A stretch of DNA of 64,000 nucleotides, taken from contig NZ_WKJJ01000027.1 of assembly GCF_009674485.1 (NCBI RefSeq), positions 31,918 through 95,917 on the forward strand, given 5' to 3'. Source of the stretch: Pseudoduganella rivuli (GTDB lineage: Bacteria; Pseudomonadota; Gammaproteobacteria; Burkholderiales; Burkholderiaceae_D). The notes under the pieces were generated by a model, which did not search any database, was not told the DNA's origin, and worked only from the letters and a program-made list of their open reading frames with translations. The position numbers and the translations under genes are program-made. This document shows positions 31,511-41,435 of this stretch, piece by piece (position 1 is the stretch's first letter; each line of letters starts with the position of its first letter).

Positions 31511-32713
31511 TTAGAGCACCTTGGCGATAGCGTCAACCACCTTGTCGATGTTCTTCGAGTTCAGCGCGGCCACGCAGATGCGGCCGGTGTCCACGGCGTA
31601 GATCGATTCGGCGCGCAGCGCGTCCACTTGCGCCTTGGTCAGGCCCGAGTACGAGAACATGCCGACTTGCTTGTTGACGAATTCGAAGTCGTGCGAGGGC
31701 GCTTTTTCTTTCAGCTTTGCCACCAGGGCGCCGCGCATTTCCTTGATACGCACGCGCATCGCGGCCAGTTCGTCTTCCCACAGCTGGCGCAGTTCCGGCG
31801 TGGTCAGCACGGTCGACACCACTTTGCCGCCGTGTACCGGCGGGTTCGAGTAGTTGGTGCGCACCACGCGCTTCAGTTGCGACAGCAGGCGGGCAGCTTC
31901 TTCAGCCGACGACGCCACCACGGACAGCGCGCCCACGCGCTCGCCGTACAGCGAGAACGATTTCGAGAACGAGTTCGAGATCAGCAGCGGGCCGCCGGCG
32001 TCCGCGAAGCGGCGCACCACGGCGCCGTCTTCCGCGATGCCGGCGCCGAAGCCCTGGTAAGCCATGTCCAGGAATGGAATCAGGCCGTTGGCGGTGATCA
32101 CGGAAATGATCTGGCCCCACTGGTCGGCGTTCAGGTCGGCGCCGGTCGGGTTGTGGCAGCACGCGTGCAGCAGCACCACGGAACCGGTCGGCATGGCTTT
32201 CAGGTCAGCCAGCATGCCGGCGAAGTTCACGCCTGCCGTGCTCGGATCGTAGTAGGTGTAGTTGTTGACTTTGAAACCAGCGCTTTCGAACAGGGCGCGG
32301 TGGTTTTCCCAGCTTGGGTCGGAAATGTACACTTGCGCGCCCGGAGCGAAACGCTGCAGGAAGTCCGCGCCGATTTTCAGTGCGCCGGTGCCGCCGATGG
32401 CTTGCACGGTAACGGCACGTTTCTCTTGAATTACCGCGCTGTCGGCACCAAATACCAGCTCTTGCACTGCCTTGTCGTAGGTCGCCAGACCTTCGATCGG
32501 CAGGTAGGTACGCGGAGCAGCTTGTTCAATCAGAATCGCTTCAGCTTTCTGCACGCAGGCGAGCAGCGGCACTTTGCCGTTGTCGTCATAATAGACACCC
32601 ACGCCCAGGTTGATCTTGGCCGGGTTGGTGTCTGCATTGAAGGCCTCGGTGATGCCGAGGATCGGGTCGCGCGGAGCCATCTCGATGGCGCTGAAAACGG
32701 AAGAAGTCGTCAT
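31511..32713 (-). CDS. tyrB: Aromatic/aspartate aminotransferase (class I, PLP)
   Basis: This 400-residue protein is co-linear with TyrB/AspC (about 396-400 residues): KINLGVGVYYDDNGKVPLL at the start, HACCHNPTGADL for PLP binding, and SNSFSKSFSLYGERVGAL with the Schiff-base Lys. It transfers the amino group of aromatic amino acids or aspartate to 2-oxoglutarate. TyrB and AspC cannot be separated with certainty here. I chose the ATG at 32713, which gives the usual MTTSSVFSAIEMAPRDPI start; the frame runs to 32809. It is divergent from uvrB with a 115-bp shared upstream region. Confidence 0.9.
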   Translation of the reverse strand: MTTSSVFSAIEMAPRDPILGITEAFNADTNPAKINLGVGVYYDDNGKVPLLACVQKAEAILIEQAAPRTYLPIEGLATYDKAVQELVFGADSAVIQEKRAVTVQAIGGTGALKIGADFLQRFAPGAQVYISDPSWENHRALFESAGFKVNNYTYYDPSTAGVNFAGMLADLKAMPTGSVVLLHACCHNPTGADLNADQWGQIISVITANGLIPFLDMAYQGFGAGIAEDGAVVRRFADAGGPLLISNSFSKSFSLYGERVGALSVVASSAEEAARLLSQLKRVVRTNYSNPPVHGGKVVSTVLTTPELRQLWEDELAAMRVRIKEMRGALVAKLKEKAPSHDFEFVNKQVGMFSYSGLTKAQVDALRAESIYAVDTGRICVAALNSKNIDKVVDAIAKVL

Positions 32714-32828
32714 GATAAGATTGAAGTCAATTGGAAGCGTTTCGCTGCAGAAGGGCATGCACCCGAACAAAATCCGGTCTTGCACGCCAACAATCGCATA
32801 TTCTATCAAAAGTTAAGGTCCCACCACT

Positions 32829-34901
32829 ATGCAAGATTTGCATGGATCCGCAGCATCAGCGGCCACCGTCGTTACGTTTCCCGACTCCCCGTACAAACTG
32901 CACCAGCCCTTCCCGCCCGCCGGCGACCAGCCGACGGCCATCGATGGCCTGGTGGAAGGCATCGAGGATGGTTTGTCGTTCCAGACCTTGCTGGGGGTAA
33001 CGGGCTCCGGCAAGACGTACACCATGGCCAACGTCATCGCGCGCAGCGGACGGCCGGCCATCGTGTTCGCACCGAACAAGACGCTGGCGGCCCAGCTGTA
33101 CAGCGAGTTCAGGGAATTCTTCCCTGAAAACGCGGTGGAATACTTCGTTTCCTATTATGACTACTATCAGCCGGAAGCGTATGTGCCCCAGCGCGACTTG
33201 TTCATCGAGAAAGATTCCTCGATCAACGAGCACATCGAGCAGATGCGGCTGTCGTGCACCAAGTCGCTGATGGAGCGGCGCGACGTGGTGATCGTCGCCA
33301 CCGTGTCGGCGATTTACGGTATCGGTAATCCCAACGAATACCACCAGATGATCCTGACGCTGCGCCAGAAGGACAAGGTGTCGCAGCGTGACGTGATTGC
33401 GCGCCTGATCCAGATGCAATACACGCGCAATGAAATGGACTTCGGCCGCGGCACGTTCCGCGTGCGCGGCGACACCATCGACATCTTCCCGGCCGAACAC
33501 GCGGACCTGGCGGTGCGGCTCGACATGTTCGACGACGAAATCGACAGCATCCAGCTGTTCGACCCGCTGACGGGCCGGGTGAAAACCAAGATTCCCCGCT
33601 TCACCGTGTATCCGGGTTCGCATTACGTGACGCCCCGCTCCACCGTGCTGCGCGCAATTGAAACCATCAAGGAAGAATTGCGCGACCGGCTGGAGTTCTT
33701 CCGCCGCGAAAACAAGTTGCTGGAAGAACAGCGGCTGGAACAGCGCACCCGCTTCGACCTGGAAATGATGGCGGAAATCGGCTTTACCAAAGGCATCGAA
33801 AACTATTCGCGCCACTTATCCGGCGCGAAAGCGGGCGAACCGCCGCCGACCCTGGTCGATTACCTGCCGAAAGACGCGCTGATGTTCCTCGACGAATCGC
33901 ACGTGCTGATCGGCCAGTTGTCGGCCATGTATAACGGCGACCGTTCCCGCAAGACCAACCTGGTCGATTACGGTTTCCGTTTGCCGTCCGCGCTGGACAA
34001 CCGCCCGCTGAAGTTCGAGGAATTCGAAGCCAAGATGCGGCAAACGATTTTCGTCTCCGCCACCCCGGCGGAGTATGAAAAGCAGCATGCGGACAATGTG
34101 GTGGAACAGGTGGTGCGTCCGACCGGCCTGGTCGACCCGCAAGTGATCGTGCGCCCGGCCCGCACACAGGTCGATGACCTGATGTCGGAAATCCAGGACC
34201 GCGTCGCGAAGAATGAGCGGACGCTGGTCACCACCTTGACCAAGCGCATGGCGGAACAGCTGACGGAATATTTATCCGATCACGGCATCAAGGTGCGCTA
34301 CCTGCACTCGGATATTGAAACCGTGGAACGGGTGGAAATCCTGCGCGACTTGCGCATCGGCACCTTCGACGTGGTGGTCGGCATTAACTTGCTGCGCGAA
34401 GGCCTGGATTTGCCGGAAGTGTCGCTGGTGGCGATTCTCGATGCGGACAAGGAAGGCTTCCTGCGTTCCGAGCGTTCGCTGATCCAGACCATCGGCCGCG
34501 CGGCGCGTAACCTGAACGGCGTGGCGCTGCTGTATGCGGACCGCATCACGGACTCGATGGAACGCGCGATTGGCGAGACGGAACGCCGCCGCGCCAAGCA
34601 GATCGCGTTCAATGCGGCGAACGGCATCACGCCGCGCGGCGTGCACAAGGTCATCAAGGACATGATCGACGGCGTGTACAGCCCGCAGGATGCGCGCGGC
34701 GACCTGGCCGTGGCGGAAACCGCGGCCAAGTACGAAGCCATGAGCGAGAAGCAGATCAGCAAGGAAATCAAGCGCCTGGAAAAGCTGATGCTCGACCACG
34801 CGAAGAACCTGGAGTTCGAGAAGGCCGCGCAGGTACGCGACCAGCTGCACAAGCTCAAGGAGCAGTTGTTCGGGGCGCCGGGCGCCGATGTGATTTCTTA
34901 A
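32829..34901 (+). CDS. uvrB: UvrABC system protein B
   Basis: This 690-residue damage-recognition helicase of nucleotide excision repair, the partner of UvrA and UvrC, has Walker A GVTGSGKTYT near residue 57, the beta-hairpin region with YYDYYQPEAYVPQRD, DESH of motif II, the helicase C-terminal half (YLHSDIETVERVEILRDLR; QTIGRAARN) and a C-terminal UVR motif (KRLEKLMLDHAKNLEFEKAAQVRD) that contacts UvrC. Length and order match the family (about 670-700). I see no LexA-like box in the 115 bases upstream, so control by the SOS response is not visible. Confidence 0.98.
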   Translation: MQDLHGSAASAATVVTFPDSPYKLHQPFPPAGDQPTAIDGLVEGIEDGLSFQTLLGVTGSGKTYTMANVIARSGRPAIVFAPNKTLAAQLYSEFREFFPENAVEYFVSYYDYYQPEAYVPQRDLFIEKDSSINEHIEQMRLSCTKSLMERRDVVIVATVSAIYGIGNPNEYHQMILTLRQKDKVSQRDVIARLIQMQYTRNEMDFGRGTFRVRGDTIDIFPAEHADLAVRLDMFDDEIDSIQLFDPLTGRVKTKIPRFTVYPGSHYVTPRSTVLRAIETIKEELRDRLEFFRRENKLLEEQRLEQRTRFDLEMMAEIGFTKGIENYSRHLSGAKAGEPPPTLVDYLPKDALMFLDESHVLIGQLSAMYNGDRSRKTNLVDYGFRLPSALDNRPLKFEEFEAKMRQTIFVSATPAEYEKQHADNVVEQVVRPTGLVDPQVIVRPARTQVDDLMSEIQDRVAKNERTLVTTLTKRMAEQLTEYLSDHGIKVRYLHSDIETVERVEILRDLRIGTFDVVVGINLLREGLDLPEVSLVAILDADKEGFLRSERSLIQTIGRAARNLNGVALLYADRITDSMERAIGETERRRAKQIAFNAANGITPRGVHKVIKDMIDGVYSPQDARGDLAVAETAAKYEAMSEKQISKEIKRLEKLMLDHAKNLEFEKAAQVRDQLHKLKEQLFGAPGADVIS

Positions 34902-34941
34902 ATTGTTGCGTTTCGGATAATATTTTGGGGTGGGAGTATTT

Positions 34942-34966
34942 TTGATTTCAAATAATCAACTATACT
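34942..34966 (+). promoter_or_regulatory. Possible promoter of the hybrid kinase gene
   Basis: TATACT (34961-34966) is a good -10 box 32 bases before the ATG. TTGATT and AATCAA at 34942-34959 form an inverted repeat just upstream. The spacing of TTGATT to the -10 is short for a -35 box, so the repeat may instead be an operator. Confidence 0.35.
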
Positions 34967-34998
34967 GAAGCGCTCGTACACTTGCGCCCTGCCCTGAA

Positions 34999-37900
34999 AT
35001 GCCTTCTTTCTTTTGCCGGTTCCGCCCCGGACGTGGACTGATCCATCTGGGCGCGGCGGCCATCTTCGGCCTGACCTGCATGCCGGCGTTGCCGGCTGCG
35101 GCGCCCGCCGCCGGGCCATCGGTGCCGCCGCTGGCCCGCTGGGCGCAATTGGCGCTGCCGTTGTTCCAGCATATTTTGCCGCAAGCCGGCATGCCCAATC
35201 CTCTCGTCATGGCGCTGGCCCAGGATCGCGAGGGCTATATGTGGGTCGGCACCCAGGGCGGCCTGGGGCGCTGGGACGGCTACCGTTTCCGCAACTACCT
35301 CAATACCCCCGGCGACGTCCATTCGCTGCCGGACAACCCCATCAACGCCCTCCATGCCGACCCCGCCGGCCATTTATGGGTAGGCACGAGCAGCGGCGGT
35401 CTCGCGCGTTATGACCGTGAGCACGACCACTTTGTCAGTTTTCGCGCAGGCGCCGCAGGGCTGTCCGCCGACTGGGTCACGTCCCTGGCCGACGATGGCG
35501 AGGGTGGACTGTGGGTCGGCACCAATGGCGGGTTGGACCGTCTTCCCGCCAAAGCCGAGCCTGGCGGCGCGGTCGCCCACTATCGGCAATCGGATGGATT
35601 ACCGTCCGACGGCGTGCGCGCGCTGCACCGCGACGCAGCCGGTATCGTCTGGGTCGGCACGACCAATGGCCTGGCCCGCTGGGATGCGCAAGGCAAACGC
35701 TTCACCACGGTCGCACTCCGCAGCACCAACGCCAGCGCCAACGGCGAAGCCATCACCGTGTCGAGCCTGTTTTGCGCCAGCGACGGACGGCTCTGGATCG
35801 GCACCCATGCGCATGGCGCCATGGTGCTGGATCCCCAAACCGGCGCCATCAAAACCATCCCGGCGCCGCGCAATATTCCTGCCATCGGAGAATCCCGTCC
35901 CGGCGAAATATGGCTCAGCAGCTACGCCGATGGTTTGATTGCAGTCGACGCCGCCACGCTGCGCACGCACACCATCCGCCACGATCCCTACTCGCAGGAC
36001 AGCCTGATCAACAATAATGTGCGCGCCATGCTGCGAGATAGCGCCGGCGTACTCTGGCTCGCCACCGACAGCGGCATCAGCCGCCAGTATTCCGGCTGGG
36101 CGACCGCCTCCGTGGGGCAAAGCCAGCGCATTCCCGCACTGGAAGTGTTGTCCGTCATGACCCGCGCCAGCGGAGAAGTCTGGCTGGGAACGCTGAGCGG
36201 CGGCATCCATATCCTGGAGCCGCAAAACGGAAAAATCACCAGCTTGCTCAGCGGACCTGCCGGGGCGGCGGCCGCCCTGCCCGAGGCCGGCGTGACCAGC
36301 ATGGTTCCGCTTGCCAATGGCGACATCGCGGTGGGCACCACGTCAGGCCTGTACCGCACGGACAGCAAAGGCAAGGCGGCGGTGCCTGTCCCGGTGCCAG
36401 GCCTGAACTCCAGGGAAGATATCCGGGTACTGAACCTGATCGGCGAGACACTGTGGGTCGGCACCAAGAACAATGGCTTGCATGCCGTTTCCCTCCCCCT
36501 GGCCAATGCCAAATCGGTGCGCATACCGGGCCTGGCCAGTTCCTACGTTACCGTCGTCATGAATGGCATGGGCAACGCATTGTGGGCGGGGACAAATAAC
36601 GGTTTGCATCGCATCGATACCGGCACCGGTGCGGTGGTGGAGACCATCCAGGATTTGGCCAATGGCTGGGTAACGGCGCTGGCGCTGGATGGCCAGGGAC
36701 GGCTGTGGATCGGCAGCTTCGGCGGCATCGACATCCTGCTGGGCCGGTCGCCCGATGGCAAGCCGCGCTTCCACCGGCTGGGCACGGCCCAGGGTCTACC
36801 CAACCTCAACATCAGCAAACTGCTGCCCGACCGCCAGGGGTATATGTGGGCCAGCACCGATGACGGCATCGTCCGCATCGATCCGGCCACCTTCGCCATC
36901 GAAGCGCTCAAGCGTGCCGACGGCGTCGCGTATCCGGGCTACTGGAACAATTCGGGTGCGGTCACGCCGGAAGGCGAACTGCTGTTTGGCGGTACCGCCG
37001 GCTTGACGGTCATCGCGCCGGAACGCTTGCAGCCATGGCGCCAGCGTCCGCCCGTGGTGGCGACCGATGTACGGGTGGGCGGCAAGCGGGTGCCGCTGCC
37101 GGAGAATGCGCCGCTGACCGTCACGCAAGGCGCCAACAGCTTTGCCGTCGAATTCTCGGCGCTCGACTTCAGCGCGCCGGAACTGAACCGTTACGCCTAC
37201 CGCCTGGACGGTTTCGACAACGACTGGATCGTCACGGACGCCAGCCGCCGCCTGGCTTCCTACACCAACCTGGCGCCGGGTCACTACACCTTGCGCGTGC
37301 GGGGCAGCAACCGCGCCGGGATCTGGACCGAACAGACGCTGGCCATCGAAGTCGACGTCTTGCCGGCCTGGTACCAGACCTGGTGGTTCCGCAGCGTCAT
37401 GGCGCTGCTGGTCGGCGGCACGCTGTATGCCGCCTACCGGTGGCGCATGCGCCAGGTGGCCGCGCAGCACGAGGCATTCGAAACGGAAATCGCCGCCCGC
37501 ACGGCGGAGGTGGTGCAGCAAAAAGAAGAGGCCGATGAGCGCAGCGCCGAACTGGCCACCGTCAACCAGGTGGCGCAGCAATTGGCCAGCAAACTGGACT
37601 TCGATGGCTTGATCGCGGCGGTGGGCAATCAGGTGCGCGACGTCTTCAATGCCGACATTGCCTATGTCGCCCTGCTCGACCGCGCCAGCGGCTGGATCCA
37701 CTTTCCCTACGTGCATGCCGAGGATGACACACCGTTGCGCTACGGCGAAGGCGTGACCAGCGCCATCATCGCCAGCGAACAAAGCCTGCTGGTGGCCGGC
37801 AATGGCGAAGCGCGCCGCAGCGGTCCCGGCGCCGCCATGGTGGGACGCGAAGTGTGCTCTTACCTCGGCGTCCCCATCATGGCCGCCGGCGTTGCCCAGG

Positions 37901-39864
37901 GTGTCGTGTCAGTGCAAAGCATCCACCACGATCGCGCCTATCACGCCAACGACCAGCGCTTGCTGGAAACCATCGCCGCCCACATCGGCGTGGCGCTGCA
38001 AAATGCCTTGCTGTTCAAGGAAGCGCAAGCGGCGCGCGGCAAGGCCGAGGAAGCAACCCAGGCCAAATCCATGTTCCTGGCCAATATGAGCCATGAAATC
38101 CGCACGCCGATGAATGCGGTGATCGGCTTGTCGCACCTGGCGCTGGACACGGATCTGTCGCCCAGGCAGCGCGACTACGTGCAAAAAATTCATAACGCCG
38201 GCAATTCCCTGCTGGGTATCATCAACGACATCCTCGACTCGTCAAAAATCGAAGCCGGCAAGCTCGATATCAACCTGGCCGACTTTGACCTGGATGACGC
38301 GCTGGCCCATGTGGCCGCCATCACCGGCGGGCGCGCCGTCGACAAGGGGCTGGCCTGCCATGTTGACGTGCCCGCTGACGTTCCGCGCAGCTTGCACGGC
38401 GATGCGCTGCGGCTGGGACAAGTCTTGATCAACCTGCTCAACAACGCGATCAAGTTCACCGCCCAGGGCGAAGTCGCGCTGGCCATCCGCGTGCTCGAAT
38501 CGAACCCGGATCAGCACCGTACCCGGCTGGAATTCACAGTGCGCGACACCGGCATCGGCATGACGGCGGAACAGCTGGGCAAACTGTTCCAGGCGTTCAC
38601 GCAGGCCGATGGCTCCACCACGCGCAAGTTCGGCGGCACAGGCCTGGGATTGAGCATCTCGAAAAACCTGGTCGACCTGATGGGCGGCACGATCCGCGCC
38701 GAAAGCACGCCTGGTGTGGGCAGCGTTTTTGTGTTCGACCTGTGGTTCGGCACTGCGCGGCAGGCGCCGCAAGCGGCGGCATCCCGCCGCGCCGCGCAGC
38801 ATCACGCCGCGGGATACATTCCCCGTTTCGAGGGTGCCCGCGTATTACTGGCCGAAGACAACGGCATCAATCAGCAAATCGCCATTGAATTGCTGACCCG
38901 CTGCAACATCGAAGTCGACGTGGCGGCCAATGGACGGTTGGCGCTGGACTGTCTGCAAGCACACGCTCCCGATCACTACCAGCTGGTCTTCATGGATTTG
39001 CAAATGCCGGAAATGGATGGCCACGCCGCCACCAGGCGCATTCGCGCCGATGCCAGTTATGCCACCCTGCCGGTGATCGCCATGACGGCCAGCGCCATGT
39101 ATGAAGAGCGTCAGCGCTGCAAGGAGGAAGGGTTTAACGACCATATCAGCAAGCCGCTGATCCCGGCCGATCTCTACCGCATGCTGGCGCAGCACCTGTC
39201 CGCTTTCCTGCACGCGGACCAGCCGCTGCCGGATGGCGCCGGCCATGCACCAGTCTTGCCGACAGCACTGCCGGGCATCGACCTGGTCCGCGCGCGGGCC
39301 AGTGTCAACGGCAACGAAGCCTTGCTGTCCAAGCTGCTGCGCAGTTTCGCCGAAGGCCAGCGCGACATGGCAGACCGCATCGAAACGGCGCTGCGGCAGC
39401 AGGATTACACCAGCGCGTTACGCCACGCCCATACCTTGCGCGGCCTGGCCGGCAGCATGGGCGCACTGCGGACACAAGAGCTGGCAGACGAGATTGAAAC
39501 CGCGATGCAAAGCCCGGCGACGCTGGCGACAGTGGCGGAATACCTGGACGGGCTGCGCTGGGAACTGGCCAGGGTGTGCGACGGCATCGCCGCAGGGCTC
39601 CCGGCGGCAGCCAGGGCAAACAGCCCTGGCCGCCCTCACCGGGCCTGGCAAGCCGACCTGCAAGAACTGGCAGCGCTGCTGCGGGGCATGGATGGCGGCG
39701 CCATCGATTGCTTTGCCAGCCACAGCGATGAATTCACGGCGAGCTTTGGCGTGGACGACACCCGGACGATACAACGCTTCCTGGACAAGTATGACTTCGA
39801 CGGCGCGTATGCCGCCCTGTCATCGGTTGCCGGCAAATATGCGCTGGATTTATCACGGGAATAG
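34999..39864 (+). CDS. Hybrid sensor kinase with periplasmic propeller, GAF, receiver and Hpt domains
   Basis: This 1621-residue protein holds a full phosphorelay in one chain: signal peptide (1-38); two-component-regulator propeller repeats (about 60-690, many WVGTxxGLxRxD blades); Y_Y_Y domain (about 702-785); one membrane helix (about 794-815); coiled coil; GAF domain (about 868-1003); HisKA with MSHEIRTPMN (His1032); HATPase with N box NLLNNAIKF and FGGTGLGLSIS; receiver with FMDLQMPEMDG (Asp1333); and Hpt with HAHTLRGLAGS (His1478). Such kinases resemble the polysaccharide-sensing hybrid systems of Bacteroidetes but here lack a fused AraC domain, so an outside regulator must receive the phosphate. 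It may sense a carbohydrate in the periplasm; the lyase gene at 41436 is a possible link, by nearness only. Confidence 0.92.
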   Translation: MPSFFCRFRPGRGLIHLGAAAIFGLTCMPALPAAAPAAGPSVPPLARWAQLALPLFQHILPQAGMPNPLVMALAQDREGYMWVGTQGGLGRWDGYRFRNYLNTPGDVHSLPDNPINALHADPAGHLWVGTSSGGLARYDREHDHFVSFRAGAAGLSADWVTSLADDGEGGLWVGTNGGLDRLPAKAEPGGAVAHYRQSDGLPSDGVRALHRDAAGIVWVGTTNGLARWDAQGKRFTTVALRSTNASANGEAITVSSLFCASDGRLWIGTHAHGAMVLDPQTGAIKTIPAPRNIPAIGESRPGEIWLSSYADGLIAVDAATLRTHTIRHDPYSQDSLINNNVRAMLRDSAGVLWLATDSGISRQYSGWATASVGQSQRIPALEVLSVMTRASGEVWLGTLSGGIHILEPQNGKITSLLSGPAGAAAALPEAGVTSMVPLANGDIAVGTTSGLYRTDSKGKAAVPVPVPGLNSREDIRVLNLIGETLWVGTKNNGLHAVSLPLANAKSVRIPGLASSYVTVVMNGMGNALWAGTNNGLHRIDTGTGAVVETIQDLANGWVTALALDGQGRLWIGSFGGIDILLGRSPDGKPRFHRLGTAQGLPNLNISKLLPDRQGYMWASTDDGIVRIDPATFAIEALKRADGVAYPGYWNNSGAVTPEGELLFGGTAGLTVIAPERLQPWRQRPPVVATDVRVGGKRVPLPENAPLTVTQGANSFAVEFSALDFSAPELNRYAYRLDGFDNDWIVTDASRRLASYTNLAPGHYTLRVRGSNRAGIWTEQTLAIEVDVLPAWYQTWWFRSVMALLVGGTLYAAYRWRMRQVAAQHEAFETEIAARTAEVVQQKEEADERSAELATVNQVAQQLASKLDFDGLIAAVGNQVRDVFNADIAYVALLDRASGWIHFPYVHAEDDTPLRYGEGVTSAIIASEQSLLVAGNGEARRSGPGAAMVGREVCSYLGVPIMAAGVAQGVVSVQSIHHDRAYHANDQRLLETIAAHIGVALQNALLFKEAQAARGKAEEATQAKSMFLANMSHEIRTPMNAVIGLSHLALDTDLSPRQRDYVQKIHNAGNSLLGIINDILDSSKIEAGKLDINLADFDLDDALAHVAAITGGRAVDKGLACHVDVPADVPRSLHGDALRLGQVLINLLNNAIKFTAQGEVALAIRVLESNPDQHRTRLEFTVRDTGIGMTAEQLGKLFQAFTQADGSTTRKFGGTGLGLSISKNLVDLMGGTIRAESTPGVGSVFVFDLWFGTARQAPQAAASRRAAQHHAAGYIPRFEGARVLLAEDNGINQQIAIELLTRCNIEVDVAANGRLALDCLQAHAPDHYQLVFMDLQMPEMDGHAATRRIRADASYATLPVIAMTASAMYEERQRCKEEGFNDHISKPLIPADLYRMLAQHLSAFLHADQPLPDGAGHAPVLPTALPGIDLVRARASVNGNEALLSKLLRSFAEGQRDMADRIETALRQQDYTSALRHAHTLRGLAGSMGALRTQELADEIETAMQSPATLATVAEYLDGLRWELARVCDGIAAGLPAAARANSPGRPHRAWQADLQELAALLRGMDGGAIDCFASHSDEFTASFGVDDTRTIQRFLDKYDFDGAYAALSSVAGKYALDLSRE

Positions 39865-40005
39865 TCGACTAAAAACCAACAGTAATATTCTGTCGTAAAC
39901 AAATAAGGTTAAGATAGCAACGCTTGCCTTGGCCCCGATCCCGCCATTTTTGTTCGCCTCCCCATCCCCGCGGCTGATGTTTTTTACTTCCCGTGAAAGC
40001 ACACC

Positions 40006-41391
40006 ATGAACGATGAAGCGATGCAGCATTTGCACATCATTAAAGCGAATACCTTCCTTCGGATAGTCCTGTGGCTGATGTTGGTGCTCTCGCTGTGCCT
40101 TGCCCAATGGCATCAGACGTGGAGCGCCGTACTGTGGGTAGGTCTCCCCTGTGCACTGATCCCCACCATATTGATGGCCCGGTTGCCGCACGCACTGGTC
40201 ACACGACTGTGCGTCAGCGCGTCCCTGATGGTCTTTTGCGCGCTCAATATCTTCCAGGCCCGGGGCATGACGGAAACCCATTTCGGCGTCTTCGTCATGC
40301 TGTCGCTGCTACTGTTTTACCAGGACTGGCGAGTCATCGTTATGGGCGGCGCCGTGATTGCCGTGCACCATCTGTCCTTCAACTTCCTGCAGCAGGCGGG
40401 GTATGGCGACATCTGCTTCACCGACCCCGGCATCGGCATCACGCTGGTGCATGCCGTGTACGTGGTGGTGGAGTGCGCGGCGCTGTCCTACCTGGCGATG
40501 TTGCTGCGCAATGAAAGCGTCGCCGCCAACTTGAGCCAGTGGCGCTTGCAAAGCAACGCCAACCATCTGGGCACGATCGTTGACCAGTCGCAGCAGGGGA
40601 TCAACGCCATCAACGCCGCCTCGATTGAGATCGCCAACGGCAATGCCGACCTGTCGGCGCGTACGGAATCGCAGGCAGCCAGCCTGGAAAAGACCATCAG
40701 TACGATGGAAGACCTGACGGCCACCGTGCAGCAAAATTCCGAGCGCTCGCGCGACGCCAATCAACTGGTGACGTCGGCATCGGCCATTGCCGGCAGCGGC
40801 GGACAAATGGTGTCGGAAGTGGTCAGCACCATGGGCTCGATCCGCGAAAGTTCACGCCGCATTGTCGACATCATCGGTGTCATCGACGGCATTGCATTCC
40901 AGACCAATATCCTGGCGCTGAATGCCGCGGTGGAAGCGGCGCGGGCCGGCGAACAGGGACGCGGCTTTGCCGTCGTGGCCAGCGAGGTGCGTTCACTGGC
41001 GCAGCGCAGTGCCACGGCAGCCAAGGAAATCAAGGATTTGATCAAGGATTCCGTCGATAAAATCGAAACGGGCGGGAAGCTGGTCGATGCGACCGGCGCG
41101 ACCATGGCGCAGTTGGTGACATCCGTGCATCAGGCTGCCGTCATCATGAGCGAGATGCACGAAGCCAGCCAGTTGCAAAGCACGGGCATCGCGCAAGTGA
41201 ATCTGGCGATCCGCTCGATGGATGAAACCACGCAGCAAAATGCCGCGCTGGTGGAGGAAGTGGCTGCAGCGGCGGAAACCATGCGGGAATATACGGCGCA
41301 ACTGGTGACATTGCTGGCGTCGCTGCCGCAAGACACGCATGGGCAGCCTGCGAGGAAGACCGCCACGCAGCATCTGAGCCTTGCAAATTGA
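40006..41391 (+). CDS. Methyl-accepting chemotaxis protein with six-helix membrane sensor
   Basis: This 461-residue protein has an N-terminal block of about six membrane helices (18-175) with almost no periplasmic loop, then a cytoplasmic signalling domain (about 205-440) containing the hairpin tip IAFQTNILALNAAVEAARAGEQGRGFAVVASEVR. There is no classical HAMP between the membrane part and the coiled coil. Transducers of this shape sense signals inside or at the membrane, for example energy state or hydrophobic compounds; the stimulus here is unknown. It controls CheA through CheW. The C-terminus lacks an obvious CheR-binding pentapeptide. Confidence 0.9.
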   Translation: MNDEAMQHLHIIKANTFLRIVLWLMLVLSLCLAQWHQTWSAVLWVGLPCALIPTILMARLPHALVTRLCVSASLMVFCALNIFQARGMTETHFGVFVMLSLLLFYQDWRVIVMGGAVIAVHHLSFNFLQQAGYGDICFTDPGIGITLVHAVYVVVECAALSYLAMLLRNESVAANLSQWRLQSNANHLGTIVDQSQQGINAINAASIEIANGNADLSARTESQAASLEKTISTMEDLTATVQQNSERSRDANQLVTSASAIAGSGGQMVSEVVSTMGSIRESSRRIVDIIGVIDGIAFQTNILALNAAVEAARAGEQGRGFAVVASEVRSLAQRSATAAKEIKDLIKDSVDKIETGGKLVDATGATMAQLVTSVHQAAVIMSEMHEASQLQSTGIAQVNLAIRSMDETTQQNAALVEEVAAAAETMREYTAQLVTLLASLPQDTHGQPARKTATQHLSLAN

Positions 41392-41435
41392 CCTGTAGGG
41401 CTGATTCGCGGGCACAGTGCTGCGTTCATCCCGCC

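Noticed and set aside
32714..32828. Possible LexA/SOS box upstream of uvrB
   Set aside because: I looked for CTGT-N8-ACAG or close variants in the 115-bp region and found none good enough to report.
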